Counted from the first letter of the stretch, positions 7,233 through 14,800 are shown. The stretch: DNA of 15,121 nucleotides from Xanthobacteraceae bacterium (GCA_030037185.1 JASHRR010000595.1:1-15121); one strand, 5' to 3'. The notes: a model not told the origin generated them from the sequence alone. Numbers and translations: made by a program.

Positions 7233-7661
7233 ATGTTCCGCAGCGTGCCGCTGCTGATTTTCCCGTTCGCGCTCTACAACATCGTTGTATTCTTCATGCC
7301 GGGATTCTCATGGAATAATGAAATCTGGCGTGTGTACATGATTTCGGGAGGAGAATGGACAATCGCACCCGGCGACGCGATTGTTGCGGGCTCGGTTCTC
7401 ATTCTGCTGATTGATATGCTGAGGTCGGCCCGCCACTCAGGCCGGCGGACGATCCTCGATCACGTGTTCTCGATGATCTTGTTCGTCGGCATGCTGATTG
7501 AGTTCATGGCGATTCAGGCCGTGGTGTCGAGCACGTTTTTCCTGTTGCTTGTCATCAGCTTCGTGGACGTGGCCGGCGGCTTTGCGGTCAGCATCCGGGC
7601 CGCTGTCGCGCGGCGCGACGTGCTGATGAGTGAGACAGGTGGGGGCGGCGCCGGCGCATGA
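7233..7661 (+). CDS. Small four-helix inner-membrane protein of unknown function
   Basis: Protein of 142 residues with four predicted transmembrane stretches at about 4-24, 48-66, 75-97 and 99-122. There are short charged loops (DMLRSARHSGRR at 61-72) and a Gly-rich C-terminal tail. I do not recognise a named domain; it looks like the small conserved hypothetical membrane proteins common in Hyphomicrobiales. ATG at 7233 follows GGAG at eight bases, and this site lies inside the right arm of the preceding hairpin. Its stop overlaps a possible ATGA start of a longer version of the next gene, although the next gene more likely starts at 7757. AT-rich codons are somewhat more frequent here than in its neighbours, which is normal for hydrophobic proteins. 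Confidence 0.7.
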   Translation: MFRSVPLLIFPFALYNIVVFFMPGFSWNNEIWRVYMISGGEWTIAPGDAIVAGSVLILLIDMLRSARHSGRRTILDHVFSMILFVGMLIEFMAIQAVVSSTFFLLLVISFVDVAGGFAVSIRAAVARRDVLMSETGGGGAGA

Positions 7662-7756
7662 GCTGCCGAGGGGCCGCCCACCGCCATGCCGCGAGCATAA
7701 GTGGACGGTCGGTAGAAACACATCTAAAGCGTGCATTAAAGAGCAGCAACAGCAGA

Positions 7757-9337
7757 ATGCCTCGTGACTTTCACAGCCCAGGCCGTTCCGCGGTGTTTGC
7801 TTGCGACGGCATGGCGGCAACCTCGCATCCGCTGGCGAGCGGGGTTGCGATCGATGCCCTGAAGGCCGGCGGCACCGCGGCCGATGCGGCTGTCGCGGCG
7901 GCGGCTACGCTTGCGGTGGTCGAGCCCCATATGACCGGCATCGGAGGCGACTGCTTTTGCCTGGTGGCGAAGCCCGACGCGCCGATCTGGGGCTATAACG
8001 GGTCAGGCCGCGCCGCTGCCTCGGCCCGCGCCGACATCCTGTGGGACCGGGGTGTGCGCGCCATAGAGCCGCATTCGCCCCACAGTGTTACAGTGCCCGG
8101 AGCGGTCGAGGCATGGTCGGCGATCCTTCAAAGCCACGGCCGTTTCGGGCTCGAGCGCGTTCTCGGCCCCGCGATCGGCTATGCGGAAAACGGATTTCCG
8201 GTAGCTGCGCGCGTTGCCTATGACTGGGGTTTTTCGGAACACGCGCTGCGCGCCGATCCGGGGGCCTCGCAGCACTTCCTCGTCCAGGGAAGGGCGCCGG
8301 CCGCGGGTGACGTCATGCGCTTCCCGGGGCTGGCCGCCACGTTGAAGGCAATCGCGGCGCGGGGGCCAAAAGCCTTTTATGAGGGAGCAGCGGCCGAGAT
8401 CGTGGCGACGCTGGCGCCGCGCGGCTCGTGGCTCACACAAGATGATTTCGCCGGCCATCGGGGCGAGGAGGTGACCCCGGTTTTTTCGGATTATCGCGGG
8501 CTTGAGGTCATCGAGCTGCCGCCCAACGGACAGGGGCTTACCGCCCTCGTGCTGCTTAATATCCTGGAGAATTTCGATCTCGCCGCACTCGACCCCACCG
8601 GAGCGCAGCGCCTTCATATCGCACTCGAAGCTGCCCGCTTGGCCTTTGCGGTCCGCAATGCGCACCTGGCCGATCCGCCGTTCATGCGCGTTGCGGTGTC
8701 GTCGCTGCTCGACAAGGGCTTTGCGCGGGAGCTTGCCGGCAAGATCGACTTGCACCGGCGGGTGAAGCTGCCCCACGCGCCGACGCCCGGCGGCGACACC
8801 GTCTATCTCACCGTGGTCGATCGCGACAGGATGGCGGTGTCGTTCATCAATTCACTGTTCAGCGAGTTCGGCTCGCACATCGCTACCGAAAAGAGCGGCA
8901 TCATGCTGCACAATCGCGGCGCCTGCTTCGTGGTCGATCCCCATCATCCCAATGCGATCGGCCCATCGAAGCGACCGATGAATACCATCATTCCGGCGCT
9001 CGGCGCGCGGGACGGGCGCTGCGAACTCGCATTCGGCGTCATGGGTGCCCACTTCCAGCCGATGGGCCATGCCCACCTCATCACCAATCTCGTCGACTAC
9101 GCCATGGATCTGCAGGCTGCCATCGACCAGCCGCGGGTATTTTACGAGGGTGAGGATACTATCGTGGAGCGTGGGATCCCGATGGCGACGATCGATGGAT
9201 TGAAGCAGCGCGGTCATCGGGCCGCGGTGCGGGAGCGCCCCTGGGGCGGCGCCCAGGCCATCGCCATCGACTGGCAGCGCGGCGTGCTGATCGGCGCGTC
9301 GGACGGCCGCAAGGACGGTTGCGCGATGGGGTATTGA
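7757..9337 (+). CDS. Gamma-glutamyltransferase-family autoprocessing hydrolase
   Basis: Protein of 526 residues with Ntn-hydrolase family features: AATSHPLASGVAIDALKAGG near the start, GGTAADAAVAAAATLAVVEPHMTGIGGDCF (38-67), and G82-S-G-R85, equivalent to the substrate-binding Arg region. The predicted self-cleavage site is G347-free region GGD-T348-VYLTVVD, where T348 would become the N-terminal nucleophile of the small subunit. Later come NRGACF, KRPMNTIIP and GVMGAHFQPMGHAH. This last motif and the lack of a signal peptide resemble the cytoplasmic YwrD/oxamate-amidohydrolase-like branch rather than periplasmic glutathione-degrading Ggt. The substrate is unknown. The frame is open up to an ATG at 7658 that overlaps the previous stop (ATGA), but the family match begins after 7757, so that ATG is preferred although its ribosome-binding site is weak. 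Confidence 0.88.
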   Translation: MPRDFHSPGRSAVFACDGMAATSHPLASGVAIDALKAGGTAADAAVAAAATLAVVEPHMTGIGGDCFCLVAKPDAPIWGYNGSGRAAASARADILWDRGVRAIEPHSPHSVTVPGAVEAWSAILQSHGRFGLERVLGPAIGYAENGFPVAARVAYDWGFSEHALRADPGASQHFLVQGRAPAAGDVMRFPGLAATLKAIAARGPKAFYEGAAAEIVATLAPRGSWLTQDDFAGHRGEEVTPVFSDYRGLEVIELPPNGQGLTALVLLNILENFDLAALDPTGAQRLHIALEAARLAFAVRNAHLADPPFMRVAVSSLLDKGFARELAGKIDLHRRVKLPHAPTPGGDTVYLTVVDRDRMAVSFINSLFSEFGSHIATEKSGIMLHNRGACFVVDPHHPNAIGPSKRPMNTIIPALGARDGRCELAFGVMGAHFQPMGHAHLITNLVDYAMDLQAAIDQPRVFYEGEDTIVERGIPMATIDGLKQRGHRAAVRERPWGGAQAIAIDWQRGVLIGASDGRKDGCAMGY

Positions 9338-9485
9338 AAATCAGCCCCGTCGCGGGTAACCGCCGCGTTTGTTCTCTTCCCGTGCTCGCGAAATCAGGGC
9401 GCGCGTTGATGAGGCTCCTGCCAGAACGCTACCTGCCTCGGCACGACCTTAAGGCCGCACGCCTAACTCATCCCTGTGCCAACAG

Positions 9486-9510
9486 GCCGCCGGTGAGATT
9501 GACCGGCGGC
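9486..9510. terminator. Hairpin in the convergent gap between the hydrolase and phaR
   Basis: GCCGCCGGT (9486-9494) and ACCGGCGGC (9502-9510) are perfect 9-base arms around a 7-base loop. The site lies between two converging genes, stop at 9337 on plus and stop at 9606 on minus. A bidirectional terminator role is plausible, but there is no U-tract on either side. The rest of the 268-base gap holds only a short direct repeat at 9569-9594 and a small palindrome CCTGG-CGG-CCAGG at 9544-9556. Confidence 0.45.
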
Positions 9511-9568
9511 AGGATTGTCGCGGCGCCTCAGGGCTGACCAAGCCTGGCGGCCAGGGATGAAAAAACTG

Positions 9569-9594
9569 TGTCCGCTTGATGGTGTCCGCTTGAA
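9569..9594. repeat. 12-base tandem direct repeat downstream of phaR
   Basis: GTGTCCGCTTGA occurs at 9569-9580 and again at 9583-9594, separated by two bases, about a dozen bases after the phaR stop (minus strand). It directly follows a run of six A. No function is evident; it could be a replication-slippage duplication. Confidence 0.6.
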
Positions 9595-9605
9595 CGCTTT
9601 CCAGA

Positions 9606-10184
9606 TCAGCTCTTCGTCTCGCTCAGGCGGTCAAGCCGTTTCTGCACGTCATCGAGCTGGCGCTTGAGATCGTCGATCTCCTCACCCGAGGGGCCCGCCG
9701 GTTTTTGGCTCTCGCCGCCCTGGGCCTCGCGGCGCGCGAACGGCGCAAACATCGCGAAAGCTCGCTCGAACATTTCCATGTTCCGCCGCACCTGGTCCTC
9801 CAGCGGAGCGAACGGACCGGCGCCGAAGGCTTGGGTCATGTGCTGGCGAAACTTCTCCTGCTCGCGGGCGAATGATTGGATGGAAACTTCGAGATACCGC
9901 GGCACCAGCATCTGCATGCTGTCGCCGTAAAAGCGAATGAGCTGGCGCAGGAAGGTGATCGGCAGAAGGTTCTGGCCGCCCTTGTTCTCCTGCTCAAAGA
10001 TAATCTGCGTGAGGACGGACCGTGTGATGTCCTCGCTCGATTTGGCGTCATAGACGACGAAGTCTTCGCCGTTCTTGACCATGCAGGCGAGGTCCTCGAG
10101 CGTCACGTAGGTGCTGGTCCCGGTGTTGTAGAGCCGCCGATTGGCGTATTTTTTGATGACAATCGGCTCATCGGGTTTGGCCAT
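9606..10184 (-). CDS. phaR: Polyhydroxyalkanoate synthesis repressor PhaR
   Basis: Protein of 192 residues. Residues 8-66 form the PHB/PHA accumulation regulator DNA-binding domain: IVIKKYANRRLYNTGTSTYV, then LEDLACMVKNGEDFVVYDA and SEDITRSVLTQIIFE. Residues about 70-115 form the PHB_acc domain (NLLPITFLRQLIRFYGDSM), and 168-189 form a coiled coil. PhaR binds PHB granules and DNA, and releases phasin and PHB-gene promoters when polymer accumulates. ATG at 10184 matches the usual start; a GTG at 10220 would add 12 unrelated residues. The ribosome-binding site is weak. It is divergent from the thiolase gene at 10673, matching the usual PHB regulon context. Just upstream lies a damaged copy of its own DNA-binding domain. 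Confidence 0.95.
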   Translation of the reverse strand: MAKPDEPIVIKKYANRRLYNTGTSTYVTLEDLACMVKNGEDFVVYDAKSSEDITRSVLTQIIFEQENKGGQNLLPITFLRQLIRFYGDSMQMLVPRYLEVSIQSFAREQEKFRQHMTQAFGAGPFAPLEDQVRRNMEMFERAFAMFAPFARREAQGGESQKPAGPSGEEIDDLKRQLDDVQKRLDRLSETKS

Positions 10185-10225
10185 GTTGTTCAATGCTCTA
10201 CGATGATGGGGTGATACCACAAGAT

Positions 10226-10345
10226 GACGTCACTTCCGGTGCCTGGCGTCGATGACGACGAAACCGTTTTCACCATCGGCATGAGCTCGCCGCGGGTCAG
10301 ATAGGTGCCGGCCGCGGGACGATAGAGACGCTGCCCTGCGTAGCG
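10226..10345 (-). pseudogene. Relic of a second PhaR-type DNA-binding domain
   Basis: On the minus strand just upstream of phaR, 10345 downward reads [25 protein letters not shown], which aligns without gaps to KYANRRLYNTGTSTYVTLEDLACMV of phaR with 11 of 25 identities. Then the frame shifts: one frame gives [10 protein letters not shown] (compare GEDFVVYDAK), and a second shift back gives TGSDV (compare SSEDI). The pattern fits a one-base loss near 10272 and a one-base gain near 10244. The uninterrupted frame (10190-10432, 80 codons) loses the domain in the middle. It could be a decayed small PhaR-domain paralogue or a live gene with sequence errors. Confidence 0.6.
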
Positions 10346-10672
10346 CTGACGAAAACTGGTCCATGGCGTGGTTCTGATCCCGGCCACATCTCGGTAACTT
10401 TTTTTGTCCACGTCAAAAATATGACGTTTCATGGCAATGGGCTACTACTTTGTGGGCAGCCGCCACATATCTGCGGAAAGGCGGCCGGCCTAGCCTGGCC
10501 TCGCCTGAGCGCAGGACGATCGCCCCGGCGGGCAGGTGACATATTGGGCCAATTGACAGCCGGAGAAGGCGGCGGCATTGACCAAGGTGAATCCCGTCAG
10601 TTGCGCCGGTATCTCAGCTTTCAGCAGCAGCCACTCGCGAGCGCAAGAAATCAAGTCAACAGGAGGCTTAGA
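10346..10672. other. Intergenic region upstream of the thiolase gene
   Basis: About 330 bases without a supported gene. It contains ACGTCA-N6-TGACGT at 10410-10427, a small palindrome ATTGG-G-CCAAT at 10543-10553 and a TTGACA at 10553-10558 that could be a -35 box for the thiolase, although the -10 at the right distance is poor. PhaR-controlled promoters would be expected here, but I did not see the CTGC-N3/4-GCAG motif reported for Paracoccus PhaR. Confidence 0.45.
10410..10427. promoter_or_regulatory. Inverted TGACGT half-sites
   Basis: ACGTCA (10410-10415), a 6-base A/T-only spacer, then TGACGT (10422-10427). A fused form of the same half-sites, TGACGTCA, occurs at 10225-10232. Together they bracket the PhaR-domain relic in the phaR/phaA intergenic region. 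They may be operator sites for an unidentified regulator; 6-base arms are short enough to occur by chance. Confidence 0.3.
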
Positions 10673-11848
10673 ATGAAAGATGACATCGTCATCGTGGGGG
10701 CGGCCCGCACGCCGGTCGGCGCGTTCAACGGCGGTTTCGCCAACTTGCCGGCCCACGAGCTGGGCGCGGTCGCCATCAAGGCCGCCCTGGAACGTGCCGG
10801 CGTCGAGGCGCCCCAGGCATCCGAAGTCGTCATGGGCCAAATTCTCACCGCCGGAGAAGGGCAGAACCCGGCCCGGCAGGCATCGATTGCAGCCGGCATC
10901 CCGGTCGAGACGCCGGCTTGGGGCGTCAACCAGCTGTGCGGCTCGGGCCTGCGCGCGGTCGCCCTTGGCTACCAGGCCATTGTCAACGGCGACTCCCACA
11001 TTGTGGTCGCCGGCGGCCAGGAATCCATGAGCATGGCGCCGCACTGCGCCCATCTGCGCGCCGGCATCAAGATGGGCAATTTCGAAATGGTCGATACCAT
11101 GATCAAGGATGGCCTGTGGGACGCCTTTAACGGCTATCACATGGGCAATACCGCCGAAAACGTCGCCCGGCAGTGGCAGATCACCCGCCAGCAACAGGAT
11201 CAATTCGCGGTCGCTTCGCAGAACAAGGCGGAAGCCGCCCAGAAGGCCGGGCGGTTCAAGGACGAGATCGTGCCCGTCACCATCAAGGCACGCAAGGGCG
11301 ACATCGTGGTCGAGACCGACGAGTTTCCCAAGCACGGCACGACGCTTGACGGCATCAGTAAGCTGCGCCCCGCCTTTGCCAAGGACGGCACGGTCACGGC
11401 CGGCAATGCGTCAGGCATCAATGACGGCGCCGCCGCGGTGGTGCTGATGAAGGCGAGCGAGGCCGCCAAGGAGAACCGCAAGGTGTTGGCCCGCATCGTA
11501 TCCTGGGCTCACGCGGGCGTCGATCCCGCCATCATGGGTACGGGCCCGATCCCGGCGTCTCGTGCGGCCCTCAAGAAGGCGGGCTGGGCAATCGGCGACC
11601 TCGATCTCATCGAGGCGAACGAGGCGTTTGCGGCGCAGGCCTGCGCCGTCAACAAGGACCTCGGCTGGGATACCGGCAAGGTCAACGTCAACGGCGGCGC
11701 GATTGCGCTCGGCCATCCGATCGGCGCCTCGGGCGCGCGCGTACTGGTGACGCTGCTCTATGAAATGGAGAAGCGCAACGCCAAGAAAGGCCTTGCCACG
11801 CTGTGCATCGGCGGCGGTATGGGCATTGCGATGTGCGTGGAACGCTAA
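10673..11848 (+). CDS. phaA: Acetyl-CoA acetyltransferase (beta-ketothiolase) of PHB synthesis
   Basis: Protein of 391 residues, the standard length. It condenses two acetyl-CoA to acetoacetyl-CoA, the first step of poly-3-hydroxybutyrate synthesis; also named phbA/atoB. Motifs include [16 protein letters not shown] at the N-terminus, catalytic C89 in [17 protein letters not shown] at 114-120, NEAFAAQ at 316-322, [17 protein letters not shown] with H348, and C378 in [14 protein letters not shown] at 10673 is firm: a full AGGAGG lies six bases upstream. It is divergent from phaR, which supports a PHB role. In many relatives the acetoacetyl-CoA reductase gene phaB follows directly; here a hairpin (11860-11883) and 470 bases without an intact gene follow instead. 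Confidence 0.95.
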   Translation: MKDDIVIVGAARTPVGAFNGGFANLPAHELGAVAIKAALERAGVEAPQASEVVMGQILTAGEGQNPARQASIAAGIPVETPAWGVNQLCGSGLRAVALGYQAIVNGDSHIVVAGGQESMSMAPHCAHLRAGIKMGNFEMVDTMIKDGLWDAFNGYHMGNTAENVARQWQITRQQQDQFAVASQNKAEAAQKAGRFKDEIVPVTIKARKGDIVVETDEFPKHGTTLDGISKLRPAFAKDGTVTAGNASGINDGAAAVVLMKASEAAKENRKVLARIVSWAHAGVDPAIMGTGPIPASRAALKKAGWAIGDLDLIEANEAFAAQACAVNKDLGWDTGKVNVNGGAIALGHPIGASGARVLVTLLYEMEKRNAKKGLATLCIGGGMGIAMCVER

Positions 11849-11859
11849 GGCAACACTAC

Positions 11860-11883
11860 CCCGCCGGTGCCCGGGCCGGCGGG
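11860..11883 (+). terminator. GC-rich hairpin after phaA
   Basis: CCCGCCGG (11860-11867) and CCGGCGGG (11876-11883) are perfect arms around an 8-base loop, starting 12 bases after the phaA stop. There is no U-tract, but the position fits transcription termination, implying that phaA is transcribed alone. Confidence 0.6.
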
Positions 11884-12030
11884 AGAATTCGTTGAGCCGG
11901 TGATGGGTTCGGCGTATCCGGCAACGGTTGCTCGCTGCGCTCCCCGCAACGCGATCGCGACTGTGTGCCCAAAGTCTGTCCCACCGGCGTGAGATAGCCG
12001 ACAGGCGGCCACGCAGCGGCAGGAAACAGC

Positions 12031-12084
12031 ATGAGACAGCTGATAATTGCCGGACTGGCGCTGTCGGCTGTCTTGACTGCGTGA
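12031..12084 (+). pseudogene. Truncated small lipoprotein: signal peptide ending at the lipobox
   Basis: After AGGAAA (five bases upstream) an ATG begins MRQLIIAGLALSAVLTA, a textbook lipoprotein signal peptide, and the next codon is TGA where the lipobox cysteine should stand. Either TGC became TGA, or one C was lost: inserting C after GTG gives LTAC followed by KPPPIKTARG and an open frame to a TAA at 12279-12281. The continued frame is Arg-rich and not recognisable, so the original protein is unknown. It could instead be a 17-residue leader peptide or chance. Confidence 0.4.
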
Positions 12085-12110
12085 AGCCTCCCCCGATCAA
12101 GACCGCACGC

Positions 12111-12133
12111 GGCCGGCTCGACGCCAGCCGGCC
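12111..12133. terminator. Perfect hairpin downstream of the broken lipoprotein start
   Basis: GGCCGGCT (12111-12118) and AGCCGGCC (12126-12133) are 8-base arms around a 7-base loop, 27 bases after the TGA at 12084. It has no U-tract. It may have terminated the short transcript, or, if the lipoprotein frame continued, it would lie inside it. Confidence 0.35.
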
Positions 12134-12318
12134 AAACGCAGCTCTGACCAACAACGCCGTGCGGCGCGCGCGGACTCCTCGGATGCCCGTGGGTAGCCGT
12201 TATGCGTTCCAGCCTCACGCCGCAGACCCGCGCGGATCGCACCGACCGCGTCAAGCGCTCTCCCGTGAACATCGGCCATAACGGGCTGGGGCGATCGGTG
12301 AGGCTTGACCCGGCCTCG

Positions 12319-13293
12319 TTATTTCAAGTTCTTGCGCGGATCGTAAGGCCTCTCGCTGAGCCATTTGCGCATCAATTCCTCAAGCTCCCAATCGCCCTTG
12401 CCGGGGAGTGCGATCTGCACCGTGGCATACAAATCGCCGGCCTTACCTTTGGCCGGTAGGCCTTTGCCGGCGATCCGGAAGGTGCGCCCGCTGGTGGTGC
12501 CTGCCGGGATCGTGAGCGCGACGGCGCCATCCAGCGTCGGCACCCGCACTTTGCCGCCCAGGACTGCCTCATAAAGCGTGATCGGGAGGTCGATGCGCAG
12601 GTTATCGCCGTCGCGCACGAAGTAAGGATGCGGCGCGACTTTGACGGTGATCAGAAGGTCGCCTATTGCGCCCGGACCGGGCAATCCCTGGCCCTTGAGG
12701 CGGATCTGCTTGCCCTCCCCGAGGCCGGGCGGAATCTTGACATCGACCTCCTTACCCGTGGGCAGACGCACGCGCCGGGTCGTGCCCTTGGCGGCTTCGG
12801 TAAGCAAAATAGTAACCTCCGCCGTCACATCGTGGCCAGGCTCCATCTCTTCGGGCGCAAAGCCCGGGTGGACCCGCCCGCGGCCGCGCGAAGCGCCGGC
12901 GAACATGCTGTTGAGCAGCTCATCAAAGCTGGAGAACCCGCCTGGCCCGCCCGAGTGCCGCGCGCCCTCCGGCCCAAACGAAAAGTGTTCATAGCTGAAA
13001 TCGGGCCCCCCGCGTGCACCGCGACCGAAACCGCTTCCGGGACCAAAGCCCTCGAAGCCGCGGAATTTCGGCTTGCCCTCCGCGTCGATCTCGCCGCGAT
13101 CGTAAGCCTTGCGCTTGTCTTCTTCGACCAGGATCTCATAGGCCGAATTGAGCTCGGCAAAGCGCTGAGCGGCCTTGGGATCGCTCTTGTTGGCGTCAGG
13201 GTGCAGCTTCTTGGCGAGCTTACGATATGCGCTCTTGATTGCCGCCGCATCCGCGTTCTTCTTCACCCCCAGCACTTCATAGGGGTCGCGCAT
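12319..13293 (-). CDS. DnaJ-type co-chaperone (CbpA-like, without zinc finger)
   Basis: Protein of 324 residues. The J domain spans 1-65 with H31-P-D33, which stimulates the ATPase of DnaK. A Gly/Phe-rich linker spans about 75-135 (GFEGFGPGSGFGRG). Substrate-binding domains I and II span about 150-295 (GHDVTAEVTILLTEAAKGTTRRV, IPPGLGEGKQIRLKGQG, DLPITLYEAVLGGKVRVPT). The CxxCxGxG zinc-finger repeats of DnaJ itself are absent, so this is a class B J-protein like CbpA and not the main DnaJ. ATG at 13293 starts MRDPYEVLGV in the family-typical way, with GGAG nine bases upstream; an upstream in-frame start at 13362 would add 23 residues. The surface-antigen-like gene ends 285 bases upstream on the same strand. 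Confidence 0.93.
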   Translation of the reverse strand: MRDPYEVLGVKKNADAAAIKSAYRKLAKKLHPDANKSDPKAAQRFAELNSAYEILVEEDKRKAYDRGEIDAEGKPKFRGFEGFGPGSGFGRGARGGPDFSYEHFSFGPEGARHSGGPGGFSSFDELLNSMFAGASRGRGRVHPGFAPEEMEPGHDVTAEVTILLTEAAKGTTRRVRLPTGKEVDVKIPPGLGEGKQIRLKGQGLPGPGAIGDLLITVKVAPHPYFVRDGDNLRIDLPITLYEAVLGGKVRVPTLDGAVALTIPAGTTSGRTFRIAGKGLPAKGKAGDLYATVQIALPGKGDWELEELMRKWLSERPYDPRKNLK

Positions 13294-13578
13294 CGCGAAT
13301 TTCTCCGGTTTGCCGGCGTCCAGCCCCGGCTGTTCGGTTCCAATGTGGGGACCGTGCGACAAATTCGCAACACAATCACATTCATCGCCGGCGTCCCGCT
13401 GCCGACCAGCCCTGCAAGCCCGCTCACAATGCAGATGGACGGCACCGACCGCCTCACGCTCGATTGTCCGTTGTTCGACCGCAACGCCGTTCGTCCAACC
13501 GACCTGAGGTCAGGTCCGCGCACTTCGCCTCCATGCGAGCCAGTGGCACGCCGGGCAAGAGGCCGAGACGTCCGGGGT

Positions 13579-13993
13579 CTACCGCCGCCACGGCTTAAGG
13601 GTCCGCACTTCCCAGCGCCCCGCACTGTTGCGGCAGGCCTCGCCCTGCATCCACGCTTCCGCCCTTTCGTGGACATAGCTCGCGAGGAAGTCGCGGCACT
13701 CAATGCCGTTGTCGCGGTAGACCGCGGCGAGCGGCGTAATGGTGCCGCGGGCGCCCGTAAGCGGATTTTCCCACGGCCCCCCGTCGCGGCGATCGAGGAG
13801 CGCTGTGGTGGCCGCGCTGGCGACGGCGAGATCGTCGCCCGTGAACGCTCCGGCGCTCAGCGCCGAAATCAAATCGATGGAATCGGAATCGCTTCTATTG
13901 TTGCGGCCGGAGAACCCGAATTGCGCCGGCATGCCGCAAGCCTCGACGATGAGGGCAGCACCTAAGACGGAAATCGCCCGCTTTGGAGGCCAT
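13579..13993 (-). pseudogene. 17-kDa surface-antigen-like lipoprotein (RT0821/Lpp0805 type), frameshifted at its start
   Basis: The C-terminal half matches the surface-antigen family: DRRDGGPWENPLTGARGTIT, then GIECRDFLASYVH and GEACRNSAGRWEV, with the usual two Cys and W-x-N-P-x-T-G. This reading frame has no good start with a signal peptide. In another frame ATG at 13993 reads MASK; removing one A from the AAA at 13982-13984 joins it to give MASKRAISVLGAALIVEACG, a lipoprotein-like signal with Cys19, and a 137-residue protein. So either one base was inserted (decay or sequence error), or translation starts elsewhere, for example ATG at 13932 (117 residues, no signal). The Glu just before Ala-Cys is unusual for a lipobox. 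The expected role is an outer-membrane lipoprotein. It is divergent from pdxH. Confidence 0.65.
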
Positions 13994-14154
13994 ATCCACG
14001 GCGATCGGAACCAGCAGGCGGCGTGTTGCCAACAAAAGAGCCACCGGAACGCCGGCCGTAGTCGCAAGCGCACGCATAGACTATAAGCGGACCCGCGGTA
14101 CGTAATCCGGTACGCAGGACCCGGCACACGACCGGTCACTAGGCAAGTCCCCGA

Positions 14155-14799
14155 ATGATGTCCGATCCAGTCCCCATTGAACACCCGGGCCGGTTAAGGA
14201 GTGGTGATTTTACCGACGCCGATGAGCCGTTACGGCTGTTTGCCGCCTGGTTGGAGGAGGCAAAGAACACCGAGCCGAGCGATCCGGAGGCTATGGCGCT
14301 CGCTACCGTCGATGCCGGTGGACTGCCCAATGTGCGCATGGTGCTGCTCAAGGGCTTCGACGAGCGCGGCTTCGTGTTCTATTCCAATGAGGACAGCCAA
14401 AAGGGCCGCGAACTTGCCGCAAACCCCAGGGCCGGCGCGGCTTTCCACTGGAAATCGCTGCGCCGTCAGGTGCGCCTGCGCGGCACGGTCGAAGCCGTCA
14501 GTGCGGCGGAAGCCGACGCCTATTTTGCGAGCCGCCCGCGCTCCTCCCAGATCGGCGCCTGGGCTAGCAAGCAGTCCAGCCCGCTCGAAAGCCGCTACGC
14601 TTTCGAGCGGGCGATCGCGCTGAAAGCAGCCCAATTCCCGGTTGGCCCGGTTCCGCGGCCGCCCTTCTGGATCGGCTACCGGATCATGCCCACCGTGATG
14701 GAATTCTGGCATGAGCGGCCGTTCCGGCTGCATGACCGCATTGAGTTTCGCCGGGCGGCGGTCGAGCAGCCATGGAGGAAAACGCGGCTTTACCCTTAG
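14155..14799 (+). CDS. pdxH: Pyridoxamine 5'-phosphate oxidase
   Basis: Protein of 214 residues. It uses FMN and oxygen to oxidise pyridoxamine- or pyridoxine-5'-phosphate to pyridoxal 5'-phosphate, in vitamin B6 salvage and synthesis; cytoplasmic dimer. Motifs include R61[18 protein letters not shown]81[24 protein letters not shown] (103-113), [30 protein letters not shown] (183-195, including the R-L-H-D-R substrate site) and the C-terminal RLYP. The stretch [10 protein letters not shown] has Phe where many relatives have His (PHW-GFRV-P). Two adjacent ATGs (14155, 14158) could start it; upstream AGGCAAG is a weak ribosome-binding site. It is divergent from the surface-antigen-like gene. 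A small hairpin and the SDR gene follow. Confidence 0.95.
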   Translation: MMSDPVPIEHPGRLRSGDFTDADEPLRLFAAWLEEAKNTEPSDPEAMALATVDAGGLPNVRMVLLKGFDERGFVFYSNEDSQKGRELAANPRAGAAFHWKSLRRQVRLRGTVEAVSAAEADAYFASRPRSSQIGAWASKQSSPLESRYAFERAIALKAAQFPVGPVPRPPFWIGYRIMPTVMEFWHERPFRLHDRIEFRRAAVEQPWRKTRLYP

Positions 14800-14800
14800 G

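Larger units (their letters stand above)
11884..12318. other. Gap between phaA and the DnaJ-type gene
   Basis: About 435 bases without an intact gene. It holds the broken lipoprotein start (12031-12084) and a hairpin (12111-12133). Other frames are Arg/Ala-rich and show no recognisable domain. Confidence 0.5.

Noticed and set aside
7658..7756. ATGA-coupled upstream start for the gamma-glutamyltransferase-like gene
   Set aside because: The 33 extra residues show no family similarity or signal peptide; the coupling geometry is attractive but could be chance.
10421..10672. 84-residue N-terminal extension of the thiolase
   Set aside because: Thiolases start at [14 protein letters not shown], and AGGAGG sits six bases before ATG 10673.
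14097..14114. GGTACG direct repeat (two copies, 12-base period) upstream of pdxH
   Set aside because: Only six bases per copy, which is too short to distinguish from chance; no promoter elements could be anchored to it.
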